From Aquabacterium sp. A7-Y (GTDB lineage: Bacteria; Pseudomonadota; Gammaproteobacteria; Burkholderiales; Burkholderiaceae_C), in contig NZ_JAPFBW010000001.1 of NCBI RefSeq assembly GCF_026153205.1, positions 124,001 to 188,000 on the forward strand: a DNA stretch of 64,000 nucleotides, read 5' to 3'. Both the position numbers and the translations under genes were made by a program. This document shows positions 1 to 9,375 of this stretch, piece by piece (the stretch's first letter is position 1; the number at the start of each line of letters is the position of its first letter). The notes below the pieces were generated by a model, which was not told the DNA's origin, did not search any database, and worked only from the letters and a program-made list of their open reading frames with translations.

Positions 1-234
1 CCCAAGATCTACGAGCCGAGCCGGGTCGACGAGCTGGTCTACGTGAGTCAGGCCGATGCCGAGGACATGGCCCGCCGCCTGGCCAGCGAGGAGGGCATCT
101 TTGCCGGCATCTCCGCGGCCGGCGCCTGCTGGGTGGCGTTGCAGCTGGCCCGCCAGGTCGAGAACGCGACCATCGTGTTTGTCGTCTGCGACCGCGGCGA
201 CCGCTACCTGTCCACCGGCGTGTTTCCGGCCTGA
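1..234 (+). CDS. cysM: Cysteine synthase B, C-terminal end (5' truncated by window)
   Basis: The frame is open from base 1 and stops at 232-234, giving the last 77 residues of a protein that begins outside the window. The text (PKIYEPSRVDEL near the start, then GIFAGISAAGACWVALQLA and a CDRGDRYLSTGVF end) matches the C-terminus of PLP-dependent O-acetylserine/O-phosphoserine sulfhydrylases of the CysM type, which make cysteine from an activated serine and a sulfur donor in the cytoplasm. GISAAGAC is the usual C-terminal active-site segment (GxSxGA class). The last 31 bases overlap the 3' end of the convergent trmB gene. The PLP lysine lies outside the window, so CysM versus CysK rests on the C-terminal text only. 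Confidence 0.85.
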   Translation, partial: PKIYEPSRVDELVYVSQADAEDMARRLASEEGIFAGISAAGACWVALQLARQVENATIVFVVCDRGDRYLSTGVFPA

Positions 235-947
235 GCCGCGCCCACGGATCGGCTCGACACCTGCCACAGCGCGTGGCCCGACTCGCCGTATTTGCGCTCG
301 AAGGGCGTCAGCGGCGGGTCGCCAGCCGGCACCGGGCCGACCTCGGCCGGGCGTCCGGCGAGCCGCAGCGCGAGCGCGAATTCTTCCGCATAGAGCCGCC
401 AGTTGCTGCGCAACTCCAGCACACCGCCGAGTGCCAGCAGCTCGCGAAAGCGCGGGTGGCCGTGCCAGCGGCGCTGCAAGTGCTCGGATTTCGGCCAGGG
501 GTTGGGGTAGAGCAGGTAGTGGTGCGACAGCCGGACCCCGTCGGCAGCCAGCAGCGCCCACAGCTCGGTGGCATCGGCGCGCAGCAGCAGCAGGTTCTCG
601 GGCCGAGCGCTCGCGGCCAGCTTGCGCTGCCCGCGTTCCAGGCGCTCGGCCGACTGGTCGATGCCGACCACCAGTGCCTCGCCGTGGCGCCGCGCGAGCG
701 TGGCGCTGCTTTCCCCGGTGCCGCAGGCACTGTCGAGCACCAGCGGCACACGGCCGTCCCAGGTGGTCAGGAGGCGCGCGTGCGCCTCACGGCTGTAGGC
801 CGCGATGGGCGCCAGGAAGCGGCTTTCGAGGTGTTTGCGGACCCGCTTTTCCAGCTTCGGGTGGGGGCCGGACTGCGAACTGGTGACGACCCGGGAGGGG
901 GAGCGCGCAGGCGACAGCGGCTCGGGCGCGGGCTGGGTAGGATGCAT
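204..947 (-). CDS. trmB: tRNA (guanine-N7-)-methyltransferase, TrmB family
   Basis: A 247-residue class I SAM-dependent methyltransferase. The SAM loop is DSACGTGES at residues 72-80. The TrmB signature follows as YPNPWPKSEHLQRRW, which corresponds to the canonical [F/Y]PDPWPK..H..RR stretch that helps build the guanine-46 site in tRNA. The N-terminal 30 residues are Pro/Ser-rich and probably disordered. I chose the ATG at 947; the frame is open to 1019, but that would run into the divergent Nudix gene start at 985. The motif I sequence (LDSACGTG) differs from the usual E-I-G-x-G-x-G of TrmB, and Asn replaces Asp in the PDPW motif, so this is a divergent member. It converges on cysM with a 31-bp overlap of the 3' ends. 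Confidence 0.75.
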   Translation of the reverse strand: MHPTQPAPEPLSPARSPSRVVTSSQSGPHPKLEKRVRKHLESRFLAPIAAYSREAHARLLTTWDGRVPLVLDSACGTGESSATLARRHGEALVVGIDQSAERLERGQRKLAASARPENLLLLRADATELWALLAADGVRLSHHYLLYPNPWPKSEHLQRRWHGHPRFRELLALGGVLELRSNWRLYAEEFALALRLAGRPAEVGPVPAGDPPLTPFERKYGESGHALWQVSSRSVGAAQAGNTPVDR

Positions 948-984
948 CGGTTTCCGGCCGCCAGGCCGCCACGAGGGAGTGTTT

Positions 985-1506
985 GTGAACAACTTCAGAT
1001 TTTGCCCGTCCTGCGCCACCGAGCTGGGCTGGGTGCATGACGGCGAGCGCGACCGGCTACGCTGCCCGGCCTGCAGCTACACCCACTGGAACAACCCGAC
1101 GCCGGTGCTGGCGGCCATCATCGAGCTGTCGGATCGTGGCGGTCAGTTGCTGCTGGCGCGCAACGCGGCCTGGCCGGGACGCTTTTTCGGGCTGATCACG
1201 GGCTTCATGGAGGCCGGCGAGTCGCCCGAGGAGGGCATCCGTCGCGAGATCGCCGAGGAGACCTCCTTGCAGGTGTCGTCGCTGAGCCTGCAGGGCGTGA
1301 CCGACTTCCAGCGCATGAACCAGGTCATCATCACCTATCACGCGGTTGCGCACGGCGAGATCGTGCTGTCGCCCGAGCTGGTGGAATACCAGGTCCTCGC
1401 GCCCGAGGACGTCAAGTGCTGGCCGGCCGCCACCGGCCTGATGCTGGCCCGGTGGCTGGAATCGCGAGGGCACGAGCCCCAGTGGCTGGAGCTGCCGCGG
1501 GTCTGA
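985..1506 (+). CDS. Nudix hydrolase with N-terminal zinc ribbon
   Basis: A 173-residue protein in two parts. An N-terminal zinc ribbon has CPSC at about residues 6-9 and CPAC about 20 residues later. A Nudix domain follows with a clean Nudix box, GX5E-X7-REIAEETSL, starting at the GFMEAGE segment. Such enzymes hydrolyse nucleoside diphosphates linked to another group (NADH, ADP-ribose, FAD or related), and the zinc-ribbon arrangement recalls NudC and its relatives, although the NudC length (about 260) is not reached. The start is GTG at 985 because GAGGGAG lies at 974-980 in Shine-Dalgarno position; an upstream open stretch overlaps trmB on the other strand. It is divergent from trmB, with 37 bp between starts. 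The substrate cannot be read from the sequence. Confidence 0.8.
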   Translation: MNNFRFCPSCATELGWVHDGERDRLRCPACSYTHWNNPTPVLAAIIELSDRGGQLLLARNAAWPGRFFGLITGFMEAGESPEEGIRREIAEETSLQVSSLSLQGVTDFQRMNQVIITYHAVAHGEIVLSPELVEYQVLAPEDVKCWPAATGLMLARWLESRGHEPQWLELPRV

Positions 1507-1577
1507 GTCGGCTGCGAAACGCCATTCCAGGGTCGGTTGGCAGACGCCTAGAATGGCGTCGAGAAGGACCGAGCCAT

Positions 1578-1805
1578 ATGGACATTCACAAGGAACTCGA
1601 CACCCGCGGGCTGAACTGCCCGCTGCCCATCCTCAAGGCCAAGAAGGCGCTGGCGGAAATGCAGAGCGGCGAACTGCTCAAGGTGGTCGCCACCGACCCC
1701 GGCTCCTTGCGCGACTTTCAGGCCTTCGCCAAGCAGACCGGCAACGAGCTGGTCGATCAGCAGACCCTGGAGAAGGAATTCATCCACGTGCTGCGACGCC
1801 GCTGA
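1578..1805 (+). CDS. TusA/SirA-family sulfur carrier protein
   Basis: A 75-residue protein with the family hallmark CPLPILKAKKAL (CPxP, with the catalytic Cys at about residue 14) and the DPGSLRDFQAFAKQTGNEL segment typical of TusA-like folds. These proteins carry persulfide sulfur on the Cys for tRNA thiolation, molybdenum cofactor or sulfur-oxidation pathways. The ATG at 1578 has GAGAAGGA at 1561-1568; an upstream extension of the frame has no family similarity. A TAGAAT hexamer at 1549-1554 is a plausible -10 box. The gene is followed at 24 bp by a strong terminator. No tusBCD partners are present, so the specific pathway is open. Confidence 0.85.
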   Translation: MDIHKELDTRGLNCPLPILKAKKALAEMQSGELLKVVATDPGSLRDFQAFAKQTGNELVDQQTLEKEFIHVLRRR

Positions 1806-1828
1806 ACCGGGCGGGTCGGCTAAAGCAA

Positions 1829-1853
1829 AGGCGCCCCGTGGGGCGCCTTTTTT
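1829..1853. terminator. Bidirectional rho-independent terminator
   Basis: The stem is formed by AGGCGCCCC and GGGGCGCCT with a 2-nt loop, followed by six T on the + strand. On the - strand it is followed by TTTGCTTT. It lies between the convergent TusA-family gene and galU and serves both. Confidence 0.9.
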
Positions 1854-1872
1854 GTCCGGGCCTGCCCTCGGC

Positions 1873-2739
1873 TCAGAGCTTCAGGCCCTGCAGATACTCG
1901 CGGAAGCCCGCGCCCAGCTGCGGGTGGGCCAGGGCCAGTTCGACCGAGGCCTGCAGGAAACCTTCCTTGCTGCCGCAGTCGTAGCGCACGCCTTCATAGC
2001 GGTAGGCAAATACCTTCTCGCGGCGCAGCAGGCCGGCGATGCCGTCGGTCAGCTGGATCTCGCCGCCGACGCCGCGCTCCTGCCGCCGGATCTCGTCGAA
2101 GATGCCCGAAGTCAGGATGTAGCGGCCCGCCACACCCAGGCGCGAGGGCGCCACTTCGGGGGCTGGCTTCTCGACGATCTGCTGGATGTCGAGCAGGCGG
2201 TCGTTGACGGCGATGCCGTCGACGATGCCGTAGCGCTTGGTGTGCTCGGGCGGCACTTCCTGCACCGCAACGATGGTGGCTTTCCAGTCGGCGAACTGGT
2301 CGACCATCTGCTTCATGATGGGCGGCTGGCCGACCATCAGGTCATCGGCCAGGATGACCGCGAAGGGGTGACCGTTGACCAGGGTTTCGGCGCACAGCAC
2401 GGCATGGCCCAGGCCCAGCATTTTCGGCTGGCGGACGAACACGCATTCCATGTCGTCCGGTTTGATCGATTGCACGATTTTCAGCAATTCGTGCTTGCCG
2501 GCGGCCTCCAGCTCCGTTTCAAGCTCGTAGGCCATGTCGAAATGGTCCTCGATCGGGCGTTTGGTGCGCCCGGTCACGAAGATCATTTCGCGGATGCCGG
2601 CGGCATAAGCCTCTTCGACCGCGTACTGGACCAGCGGCTTGTCCACCACCGGCAGCATTTCCTTCGGCTGCGCCTTGGTGGCCGGGAGAAAGCGGGTGCC
2701 GAGTCCAGCGACAGGGAAGACGGCTTTTGTGACGTGCAT
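1873..2739 (-). CDS. galU: UTP--glucose-1-phosphate uridylyltransferase
   Basis: A 288-residue enzyme making UDP-glucose from UTP and glucose-1-phosphate, the precursor of many surface polysaccharides. The nucleotide-binding loop [19 protein letters not shown] is intact at residues 12-30, [14 protein letters not shown] follows, and the metal-site segment [12 protein letters not shown] is intact. Length is that of the bacterial GalU family. AGGAGG lies 8-13 bases upstream of the ATG. The gene is downstream of valS with a 47-bp gap and may be cotranscribed, and it ends at the shared terminator. A degenerate paralogue lies at 39493-40497 in the same window and lacks these catalytic motifs. Confidence 0.97.
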   Translation of the reverse strand: MHVTKAVFPVAGLGTRFLPATKAQPKEMLPVVDKPLVQYAVEEAYAAGIREMIFVTGRTKRPIEDHFDMAYELETELEAAGKHELLKIVQSIKPDDMECVFVRQPKMLGLGHAVLCAETLVNGHPFAVILADDLMVGQPPIMKQMVDQFADWKATIVAVQEVPPEHTKRYGIVDGIAVNDRLLDIQQIVEKPAPEVAPSRLGVAGRYILTSGIFDEIRRQERGVGGEIQLTDGIAGLLRREKVFAYRYEGVRYDCGSKEGFLQASVELALAHPQLGAGFREYLQGLKL

Positions 2740-2786
2740 GTGTTAATTCCTCCTGTTATGTCGAGCGACAGACCATATTGCAAGCT

Positions 2787-5612
2787 TCACGCCAGCCGGG
2801 AGATCTGGGAACGCACCTTCTCAAGGGTAACAGTGTTGTTGGCCAACCGTACTTTTTCCTGTTCCACCACGTTAGCGGCAGCGCGTGCCACGAAACTTTC
2901 GTTACTAAGTTTCGCTTGCGACTTTGAAATTTCGATTTCAAGGCGCTTGATTTCCTTGCCCAGGCGTTCGCGCTCGGCCTCGACGTTGATTTCGACGTGC
3001 AAGGCCAGGCGGATCGACCCCTGCACCGCCACCGGTGCCTGCAGCGTGGCCTGTGCGAAGGCGGCTTCGTCGTCGAAGATCTTCACCTCGCTGACCTTGG
3101 CGAGCGCCTGCAGCACCGGGGCCGCCTGCTCCACGAAGGCCGCATCGCCGATGGCATAGAGCGGCACGCGCTCGGCCGGCGACAGCCCCATGTCGCTGCG
3201 CAAGGTGCGGCTGGCGCCGACCAGGGCCTTGAGCTGCTCCATCCAGGCATCGGCCTGCGCATCGACGCGCTCCAGCTGGGGCCGGGGGTAGGGCGCCAGG
3301 ACGATGGAGGTGTCCGAGTCGGCCGCCTTGCGGCCGGCCACCGGCGCGACCTTCTGCCACAACTCCTCGGTGATGAAGGGCGTGACGGGGTGCAGCAGGC
3401 GCAGCACCGTCTCCAGCACGCGGATCAGGGTGCGCCGGGTGGCGCGCTGGCGCGCCGCATCGCCGGTGGCGATCTGCACCTTGGCGATCTCCAGGTACCA
3501 GTCGCAGTACTGGTCCCAGACGAACTGGTAGATCGCGTTGGCGACGTTGTCCAGCCGGTACTCGGCGAAACCCTGTTCCACCGCGTGCTCGACGCGCTGC
3601 AGCTCGCTCGTGATCCAGCGGTCGGCGGGCGAGAAGTCGAGGTAGCCGCCCGGACCGCAGGCCTGCGAGCCGTGCTCGGCGAGGCCGCAGTCCTGGCCTT
3701 CGCAGTTCATCAGCACGAAGCGTGTGGCGTTCCAGAGCTTGTTGCAGAAGTTGCGGTATCCCTCGCAGCGCTTGGAGTCGAAATTGATATTGCGGCCCAG
3801 GCTGGCGAGCGCCGCGAAGGTGAAGCGCAGCGCGTCCGCACCATAACCCGGGATGCCCTCGGGGAACTCCTTTTTGGTCGCCTCGCGCACCTTGGGCGCG
3901 GTCTCGGGCCGGCGCAGCCCGGTGCTGCGCTTCTCCAGCAGCGGCTCCAGCGCGATGCCGTCGATCAGGTCCACCGGGTCCAGCACGTTGCCCTCGGACT
4001 TGCTCATCTTCTTGCCGTGCGCGTCCCGCACCAGGCCGTGGATGTAGACGTGGCGGAAGGGCACCTTGCCGGTGAAGTGCACGGTCATCATGATCATCCG
4101 GGCGACCCAGAAGAAGATGATGTCGAAGCCGGTGACCAGCACGCTGGACGGCAGGAACAGGTCCAGCTCCTTGGTCTGCTGCGGCCAGCCCAGCGAGGAG
4201 AAGGGCACCAGGGCCGAGGAGTACCAGGTGTCGAGCACGTCCTCGTCGCGTGTCAGTTCGCCCTCGTAGCCGGCCGCGCGCGCCTTGGCGCGGGCCTCTT
4301 CCTCGCTGCGTCCGACGAAAAGCTGGCCCTCACTGCCGTACCACGCGGGAATCTGGTGGCCCCACCAGAGCTGGCGCGAGATGCACCAGTCCTGGATGTT
4401 GTTCATCCACTGGTTGTAGGTGTTCACCCACTGCTCGGGCACGAACTGCACGCGGCCGTCCTGCACCACCTCGATGGCCTTCTCGGCGATCGACTTGCCG
4501 CTCGCGTCGGGCTTGCTCATCGCGACGAACCACTGGTCGGTCAGCATCGGCTCGATCACCTGGCCGGTGCGCTCGCAGCGGGGCACCATCAGCTTGTGCT
4601 TCTTGACCTCGACCAGGAAACCCTGGGCCTCCAGGTCCGCCACCACACGCTTGCGGGCCTCGAAACGGTCCAGCCCGCGGTAGGCCTCGGGCGCGTTGTC
4701 GTTGATCTTCGCATCCAGCGTCAGCACGCCGATGATGGGCAGGCCGTGGCGCTGGCCCACCGCATAGTCGTTGACGTCGTGCGCCGGCGTGACCTTGACC
4801 ACGCCGGTGCCGAACTCGCGGTCCACGTAGGCGTCGGCAATCACGGGGATGGTGCGGCCGCACAGCGGCAGCGTCACCTGCCGGCCCACCAGGGCCTGGT
4901 AGCGCTCATCCTCGGGGTGGACCATCAGCGCGACGTCGCCCAGCATGGTTTCGGGCCGGGTGGTCGCCACGGTCAGCTCGCCTGAGCCGTCGGCCAGCGG
5001 GTAGCGGATGTGCCAGAGCGAGCCGTCTTCCTCTTCGCTCGCGACCTCCAGGTCCGACACCGCCGACTTGAGCACCGGGTCCCAGTTCACCAGGCGCTTG
5101 CCGCGGTAGATCAGGCCCTCTTCATAGAGGCGCACGAAGGTCTCGGTCACGACACTGGACAGCTTCTCGTCCATCGTGAAGTACTCGTGCTGCCAGGACA
5201 CCGAGTCGCCCATGCGGCGCATCTGCTGCGTGATGGTCGAGCCCGACTGCTGTTTCCACTCCCAGACCTGGGCGACGAAGTTCTTGCGGCCCAGGTCGTG
5301 GCGCGACTGGCCCTTGGCCTGCAGCTGGCGTTCCACCACGATCTGCGTCGCGATGCCGGCGTGGTCGGTGCCGGGCACCCACAGGGTGTTCTCGCCGCGC
5401 ATCCGGTGGTAGCGCGTCAACGAGTCCATGATGGTCTGGTTGAAGGCGTGGCCCATGTGCAAGGTGCCGGTCACGTTCGGCGGCGGCAGTTGGATGCAGA
5501 AGGAAGGCCGGTTCTCGTCCAGCGTCGGCGCGTACAGGCCGCGGCGCTCCCATTCGGGGCCCCACTTGGCTTCGATGGCTTTCGGTTCGAATGACTTGAG
5601 CAGGTCGGACAT
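2787..5612 (-). CDS. valS: Valyl-tRNA synthetase
   Basis: A 941-residue class Ia synthetase that charges tRNA-Val. The HIGH-type motif is TLHMGHAF (HMGH at residues 52-55) after PPPNVTG, and the KMSKS loop [14 protein letters not shown] sits at about residues 534-546. The middle third holds the editing (CP1) domain, and the C-terminus ends in a charged helical segment ([19 protein letters not shown]...) typical of the ValRS coiled-coil arm. Length matches the family (about 940-955). The coding sequence appears complete, with nothing unusual apart from GC-rich codon use. Confidence 0.97.
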   Translation of the reverse strand: MSDLLKSFEPKAIEAKWGPEWERRGLYAPTLDENRPSFCIQLPPPNVTGTLHMGHAFNQTIMDSLTRYHRMRGENTLWVPGTDHAGIATQIVVERQLQAKGQSRHDLGRKNFVAQVWEWKQQSGSTITQQMRRMGDSVSWQHEYFTMDEKLSSVVTETFVRLYEEGLIYRGKRLVNWDPVLKSAVSDLEVASEEEDGSLWHIRYPLADGSGELTVATTRPETMLGDVALMVHPEDERYQALVGRQVTLPLCGRTIPVIADAYVDREFGTGVVKVTPAHDVNDYAVGQRHGLPIIGVLTLDAKINDNAPEAYRGLDRFEARKRVVADLEAQGFLVEVKKHKLMVPRCERTGQVIEPMLTDQWFVAMSKPDASGKSIAEKAIEVVQDGRVQFVPEQWVNTYNQWMNNIQDWCISRQLWWGHQIPAWYGSEGQLFVGRSEEEARAKARAAGYEGELTRDEDVLDTWYSSALVPFSSLGWPQQTKELDLFLPSSVLVTGFDIIFFWVARMIMMTVHFTGKVPFRHVYIHGLVRDAHGKKMSKSEGNVLDPVDLIDGIALEPLLEKRSTGLRRPETAPKVREATKKEFPEGIPGYGADALRFTFAALASLGRNINFDSKRCEGYRNFCNKLWNATRFVLMNCEGQDCGLAEHGSQACGPGGYLDFSPADRWITSELQRVEHAVEQGFAEYRLDNVANAIYQFVWDQYCDWYLEIAKVQIATGDAARQRATRRTLIRVLETVLRLLHPVTPFITEELWQKVAPVAGRKAADSDTSIVLAPYPRPQLERVDAQADAWMEQLKALVGASRTLRSDMGLSPAERVPLYAIGDAAFVEQAAPVLQALAKVSEVKIFDDEAAFAQATLQAPVAVQGSIRLALHVEINVEAERERLGKEIKRLEIEISKSQAKLSNESFVARAAANVVEQEKVRLANNTVTLEKVRSQISRLA

Positions 5613-5646
5613 GGTGCCGGATGCGGAGTGTGAGAGTCGGGGACGG

Positions 5647-5676
5647 AAAACGAAGCGGCGTCCCGCAGGACGCCGC
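5647..5676 (-). terminator. Rho-independent terminator after guaC
   Basis: A 9-bp perfect stem GCGGCGTCC/GGACGCCGC with a 4-nt loop (5655-5676) is followed on the - strand by TTCGTTTT. It sits between the guaC stop at 5712 and the valS start at 5612, so it should isolate valS from guaC read-through. Confidence 0.75.
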
Positions 5677-5711
5677 CGAGTCTGGGATGGCCCGATTTTA
5701 GGCCCTGGCCT

Positions 5712-6689
5712 TTACATCAACAGATGTTCGCCGGCGTTGTCGCCGCCCAGGATCACGTAGTTGACCTTGCGCACGTCGGCCAGGCAGCGGCCGCCGGCGT
5801 AGCTGATCGAGCTCTGCAGGTCCTCCTGCATCTCGCGCAGCGTGTCGGCCAGGCGGCCCTTGACGGGCTCCAGGATGCGCTTGCCCTCGACATGCTTGTA
5901 CTCGCCCTTGTTGAAGTCCGACGCGCTGCCGTAGTACTCCTTGTAGAGCTTGCCGTCGACCTCCACCGTCTGGCCGGGCGATTCCTCGTGGCCGGCGAAC
6001 AGCGAGCCGATCATCACCAGGGTCGCGCCGAAACGCACGCTCTTGGCGATGTCGCCGTGCTCGCGGATGCCCCCGTCGGCGATGATGGGCTTGGTCGCCA
6101 CCCGGGCGCACCACTTCAGCGCCGAAAGCTGCCAGCCGCCGGTGCCGAAGCCGGTTTTCAGCCGCGTGATGCAGACCTTGCCCGGCCCTATGCCCACCTT
6201 GGTGGCGTCGGCGCCCCAGTTTTCCAGGTCGATCACCGCCTCGGGCGTGCCGACGTTGCCGGCGATCACGAAGGTGTCGGGCAGCTTCTGCTTGATGTGG
6301 CCGATCATGCGCTGCACCGAGTCGGCATGGCCGTGGGCGATGTCGATGGTGATGTAGTCGGCGCCCACGCCCTCGGCCGCCAGGCGGTCGATGACGGCGT
6401 AGTCGGCCGGCTTGACGCCCGAGCTGATCGAGACGAACAGGCCCTGTTCGCGCATGCGCTTGGCATAGACCACGTTGTCGAGGTCGAAGCGGTGCATCAC
6501 ATAGAAATAGCCGTTGGCGGCCAGCTGCTCGGTGATGCGCTCGTCCACCACGGTTTTCATGTTGGCGGGCACCACCGGCAGCTTGAAGCGGCGGCCGCCG
6601 AACTCCACCGAGGTGTCGCATTCGCTGCGGCTGTCCACGCGGCATTTGCGCGGCAACAGCAGGATGTTGTCGTAGTCGAAGATTTCCAT
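5712..6689 (-). CDS. guaC: GMP reductase
   Basis: A 325-residue TIM-barrel enzyme of the IMPDH/GMPR family converting GMP to IMP with NADPH in purine salvage. The catalytic cysteine is in [15 protein letters not shown] (C173), followed by [12 protein letters not shown], which identifies GMP reductase of the shorter type best known from Gram-positive bacteria rather than the E. coli type. There is no CBS insert, which separates it from IMP dehydrogenase. The C-terminus carries the [16 protein letters not shown] segment of the family. The start ATG at 6689 is followed immediately by the conserved [10 protein letters not shown]. It is divergent from uvrD with a 224-bp gap, and a terminator follows it. 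Confidence 0.95.
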   Translation of the reverse strand: MEIFDYDNILLLPRKCRVDSRSECDTSVEFGGRRFKLPVVPANMKTVVDERITEQLAANGYFYVMHRFDLDNVVYAKRMREQGLFVSISSGVKPADYAVIDRLAAEGVGADYITIDIAHGHADSVQRMIGHIKQKLPDTFVIAGNVGTPEAVIDLENWGADATKVGIGPGKVCITRLKTGFGTGGWQLSALKWCARVATKPIIADGGIREHGDIAKSVRFGATLVMIGSLFAGHEESPGQTVEVDGKLYKEYYGSASDFNKGEYKHVEGKRILEPVKGRLADTLREMQEDLQSSISYAGGRCLADVRKVNYVILGGDNAGEHLLM

Positions 6690-6901
6690 CAGAGATCGCT
6701 CCGGAAGCAGATAGGACGCCGCGTTGAAGCAGTGCGCGTCGAGGCTGCGAGCGCTTGACTTGGGGACCCGGTCGGCCGCCGAAAGCCCCGGGGAGCGGGG
6801 TGGCTGCGCCTACATAAAAACCGGACGCCAAAATTTGGGCCCGGTGGCTGATTCTACTCACATGGAGCCGGATGCGCGCCTGGGGGCTTCTTCGCGCTCC
6901 C

Positions 6902-6907
6902 TAGAAT
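6902..6907 (+). promoter_or_regulatory. Candidate -10 box of uvrD (leaderless start)
   Basis: TAGAAT ends six bases before the uvrD ATG and no Shine-Dalgarno is present in the gap. If used, transcription would start at or next to the A of the ATG, giving a leaderless mRNA. No good -35 hexamer is visible at 16-18 bp. Confidence 0.45.
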
Positions 6908-6913
6908 CGCGGC

Positions 6914-9256
6914 ATGAGTCTCGAATTCGCGCCCGCCGCCCCCCCGTCCCTGCTCAACAACCTCAACCCGGAGCAGCTGGCCGCCGTCACGCTGCCCAGC
7001 CGCCCGGCCCTGATCCTGGCGGGGGCCGGCTCCGGCAAGACGCGAGTGCTCACCACCCGCATCGCCTGGCTGATCCAGACGGGGCAGGTCTCGCCGGCCG
7101 GCGTGATGGCGGTGACCTTCACGAACAAGGCCGCCAAGGAAATGCTGACGCGCCTGGGCAACCTGCTGCCGATTCCCGTGCGCGGCATGTGGATCGGCAC
7201 CTTCCACGGCCTGTGCAACCGTTTTCTGCGCGCCCACTGGAAGCTCGCCAACCTGCCGCAGAGCTTCCAGATCCTCGATTCGCAGGACCAGCTCTCGGCG
7301 GTGCGGCGCATCATCAAGGCGATGAACCTGGACGAAGAGCGTTTCGTGCCCAAGCAGGTGACCTGGTTCATCGCCGGCAGCAAGGAGGAGGGCCTGCGCC
7401 CCAAGGACGTCGACGTGCGCGACGAGCAGAGCCGCAAGCTGGCCGAGATCTACCAGGCCTACGAGGACCAGTGCCAGCGCGAAGGGGTGGTCGACTTCGC
7501 CGAGCTGATGCTGCGCACCTACGAGATGATGCGCGACCAGCCCGCCTTGCGCGAGCACTACCAGCGGCGCTTCCGCCACCTGCTGGTCGACGAGTTCCAG
7601 GACACCAACCGGCTGCAGTACGCCTGGCTGAAGATGTTTGCCGGACGCGAGACGAGTGTCTTCGCGGTGGGCGACGACGACCAGAGCATCTACGCCTTCC
7701 GCGGCGCCCAGGTCGGCAACATGTCGGACTTCGAGCGCGAGTTCGAGGTCGAGCACGTCATCAAGCTGGAGCGCAACTACCGCAGCTTCGGCAACATCCT
7801 CGACTCGGCCAACGCGCTGATCTCCCACAACACCCGACGCCTGGGCAAGAACCTTCGCACCGAGGCCGGCCCGGGCGAGCCGGTGCGCATCTACGAGTCC
7901 ACCAGCGACTACGCCGAAGCGCAGTGGCTGATCGAGGAGGCGCAGCAGCTGCACCGCGACGGCACGGCGCGCGCCGAGATCGCCATCCTCTACCGCTCGA
8001 ATGCCCAGTCGCGGGTGCTGGAAAGCGCCCTGTTCAACGCCGGCATCCCCTACCGCGTCTACGGTGGCCTGCGCTTTTTCGAGCGCGCCGAGATCAAGCA
8101 CGCGCTGGCCTACCTGCGGCTGCTGGAGAACCCCAACGACGACACCAGCTACCTGCGGGTCGTCAACTTCCCCACCCGCGGCATCGGCGCCCGCACCCTG
8201 GAGCAGCTGCAGGACGCGGCGCGCACGAGCGGCCGCAGCCTCTACCAGAGCGCGGGCGCGGTCACCGGCAAGGGCGGCGCCAACCTGCAGGCGTTCAACC
8301 GGCTGGTCGACGCGATGCGCGACAACACCCGCGGGCTGACCTTGCGCGAGATCATCGAGCACGTGGTGCAGTCCTCGGGGCTGGCCGACTTCTACCGCAA
8401 CGAGAAGGAAGGCCGCGAGCGGCTGGAAAACCTGGACGAACTGGTCAACGCTGCCGAGGCCTTCGTCACCCAGGAAGGCTTCGGCAAGGACGCCGTGGCC
8501 CTGCCGGTGGACGAGCAGGGCGCGTCGCCCGGCGCGATCGCCGAGGGCGACCCGCCGGCGGTGGCGCGTACCGAGCAGACGCCCGACGCCGATACCGGCG
8601 AGATCATGTCGCCGCTGGCGGCCTTCCTGACCCATGCCGCGCTGGAAGCCGGCGACAACCAGGCGCAGGCCGGCCAGGACGCGATCCAGTTGATGACCGT
8701 GCACGCGGCCAAGGGCCTGGAGTTTGACGTCGTGTTCATCACCGGGCTGGAGGAGGGCCTGTTCCCGCACGAGAACTCGCTGTCCGACCACCAGGGCCTC
8801 GAGGAGGAGCGCCGCCTGATGTATGTGGCGATCACGCGGGCGCGACAGCGCCTCTATCTCAGCCACAGCCAGACACGGATGCTGCACGGCCAGACCCGCT
8901 ACAACATCAAGAGCCGGTTTTTCGAGGAGCTGCCCGAAGCCGCCCTCAAGTGGATCACCCCCAAGGCCCAGGCTTTCAGCAGCGGTTTTGCGCGCGACTA
9001 CCAGGCCGCCTGGGCCAGCGGTTCCGGCCTCGGCTCCATCGTCGGCGCCGGAGAGAAGAAGATGGCGCCCAAGGTCGCCACCTCCGACGGCGTGGCGCTG
9101 CGCATGGGCCAGGCGGTTTTCCACACCAAGTTCGGCGAAGGCGTGATCGTCACGCTCGAAGGCAGCGGGCCGGACGCGCGGGCCCAGATCAACTTCGGCC
9201 GCCACGGCATGAAGTGGCTGGCGCTCAGCGTCGCCAAACTGACGCCGGTGGATTGA
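6914..9256 (+). CDS. uvrD: UvrD/PcrA-type ATP-dependent DNA helicase II
   Basis: A 780-residue superfamily 1A 3'-5' helicase used in nucleotide excision and mismatch repair. Walker A is AGAGSGKT at residues 36-43, the DEFQDTN Walker B motif lies at about 225-231, GDDDQSIYAFRGA follows, and QLMTVHAAKGLEFDVVF (about residue 590) and VAITRARQRLYLSHS give motifs V and VI. The C-terminal 70 residues (FHTKFGEGVIVTLEGSG...) form the Tudor-like domain that binds RNA polymerase in UvrD/PcrA. Rep is excluded by length and this tail. The ATG at 6914 has no ribosome-binding site; see the -10 box just upstream. The coding sequence is complete. Confidence 0.95.
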   Translation: MSLEFAPAAPPSLLNNLNPEQLAAVTLPSRPALILAGAGSGKTRVLTTRIAWLIQTGQVSPAGVMAVTFTNKAAKEMLTRLGNLLPIPVRGMWIGTFHGLCNRFLRAHWKLANLPQSFQILDSQDQLSAVRRIIKAMNLDEERFVPKQVTWFIAGSKEEGLRPKDVDVRDEQSRKLAEIYQAYEDQCQREGVVDFAELMLRTYEMMRDQPALREHYQRRFRHLLVDEFQDTNRLQYAWLKMFAGRETSVFAVGDDDQSIYAFRGAQVGNMSDFEREFEVEHVIKLERNYRSFGNILDSANALISHNTRRLGKNLRTEAGPGEPVRIYESTSDYAEAQWLIEEAQQLHRDGTARAEIAILYRSNAQSRVLESALFNAGIPYRVYGGLRFFERAEIKHALAYLRLLENPNDDTSYLRVVNFPTRGIGARTLEQLQDAARTSGRSLYQSAGAVTGKGGANLQAFNRLVDAMRDNTRGLTLREIIEHVVQSSGLADFYRNEKEGRERLENLDELVNAAEAFVTQEGFGKDAVALPVDEQGASPGAIAEGDPPAVARTEQTPDADTGEIMSPLAAFLTHAALEAGDNQAQAGQDAIQLMTVHAAKGLEFDVVFITGLEEGLFPHENSLSDHQGLEEERRLMYVAITRARQRLYLSHSQTRMLHGQTRYNIKSRFFEELPEAALKWITPKAQAFSSGFARDYQAAWASGSGLGSIVGAGEKKMAPKVATSDGVALRMGQAVFHTKFGEGVIVTLEGSGPDARAQINFGRHGMKWLALSVAKLTPVD

Positions 9257-9287
9257 GGCGGACGCCGGCGGGGCGTTGGGAAATTCC

Positions 9288-9314
9288 TTAAGCCGGGCCG
9301 GAAACGGTCGATAC
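9288..9314 (+). promoter_or_regulatory. Candidate sigma-28 (FliA) promoter for the chemoreceptor gene
   Basis: TTAAGCCG at 9288-9295 and GTCGATAC at 9307-9314 resemble the FliA consensus TAAAGTTT-N11-GCCGATAA with exact N11 spacing. The -10 matches 6 of 8 positions and the first five -35 bases match 4 of 5. A start near 9321 would give a leader of about 55 nt to the chemoreceptor ATG. Chemoreceptor genes are classic FliA targets. Confidence 0.45.
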
Positions 9315-9375
9315 CCGGTATGCGCGGCGACCTGCACACCAGGTTGCAACCTGTTTTCCTTACCGGGATCGCTCC

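Noticed and set aside
805-984. Longer N-terminus for the Nudix hydrolase
   Set aside because: It would overlap trmB; the GTG at 985 has a good ribosome-binding site and directly precedes the zinc ribbon.
6690-6913. Possible riboswitch in the guaC-uvrD gap
   Set aside because: The guaC leader is GC-rich with some pairing, but I could not match it to any purine-type riboswitch core.
6854-9349. A long - strand frame opposite uvrD, and a similar + strand frame (1852-3159) opposite galU/valS
   Set aside because: Shadow frames of strong genes; no domain text is recognisable.
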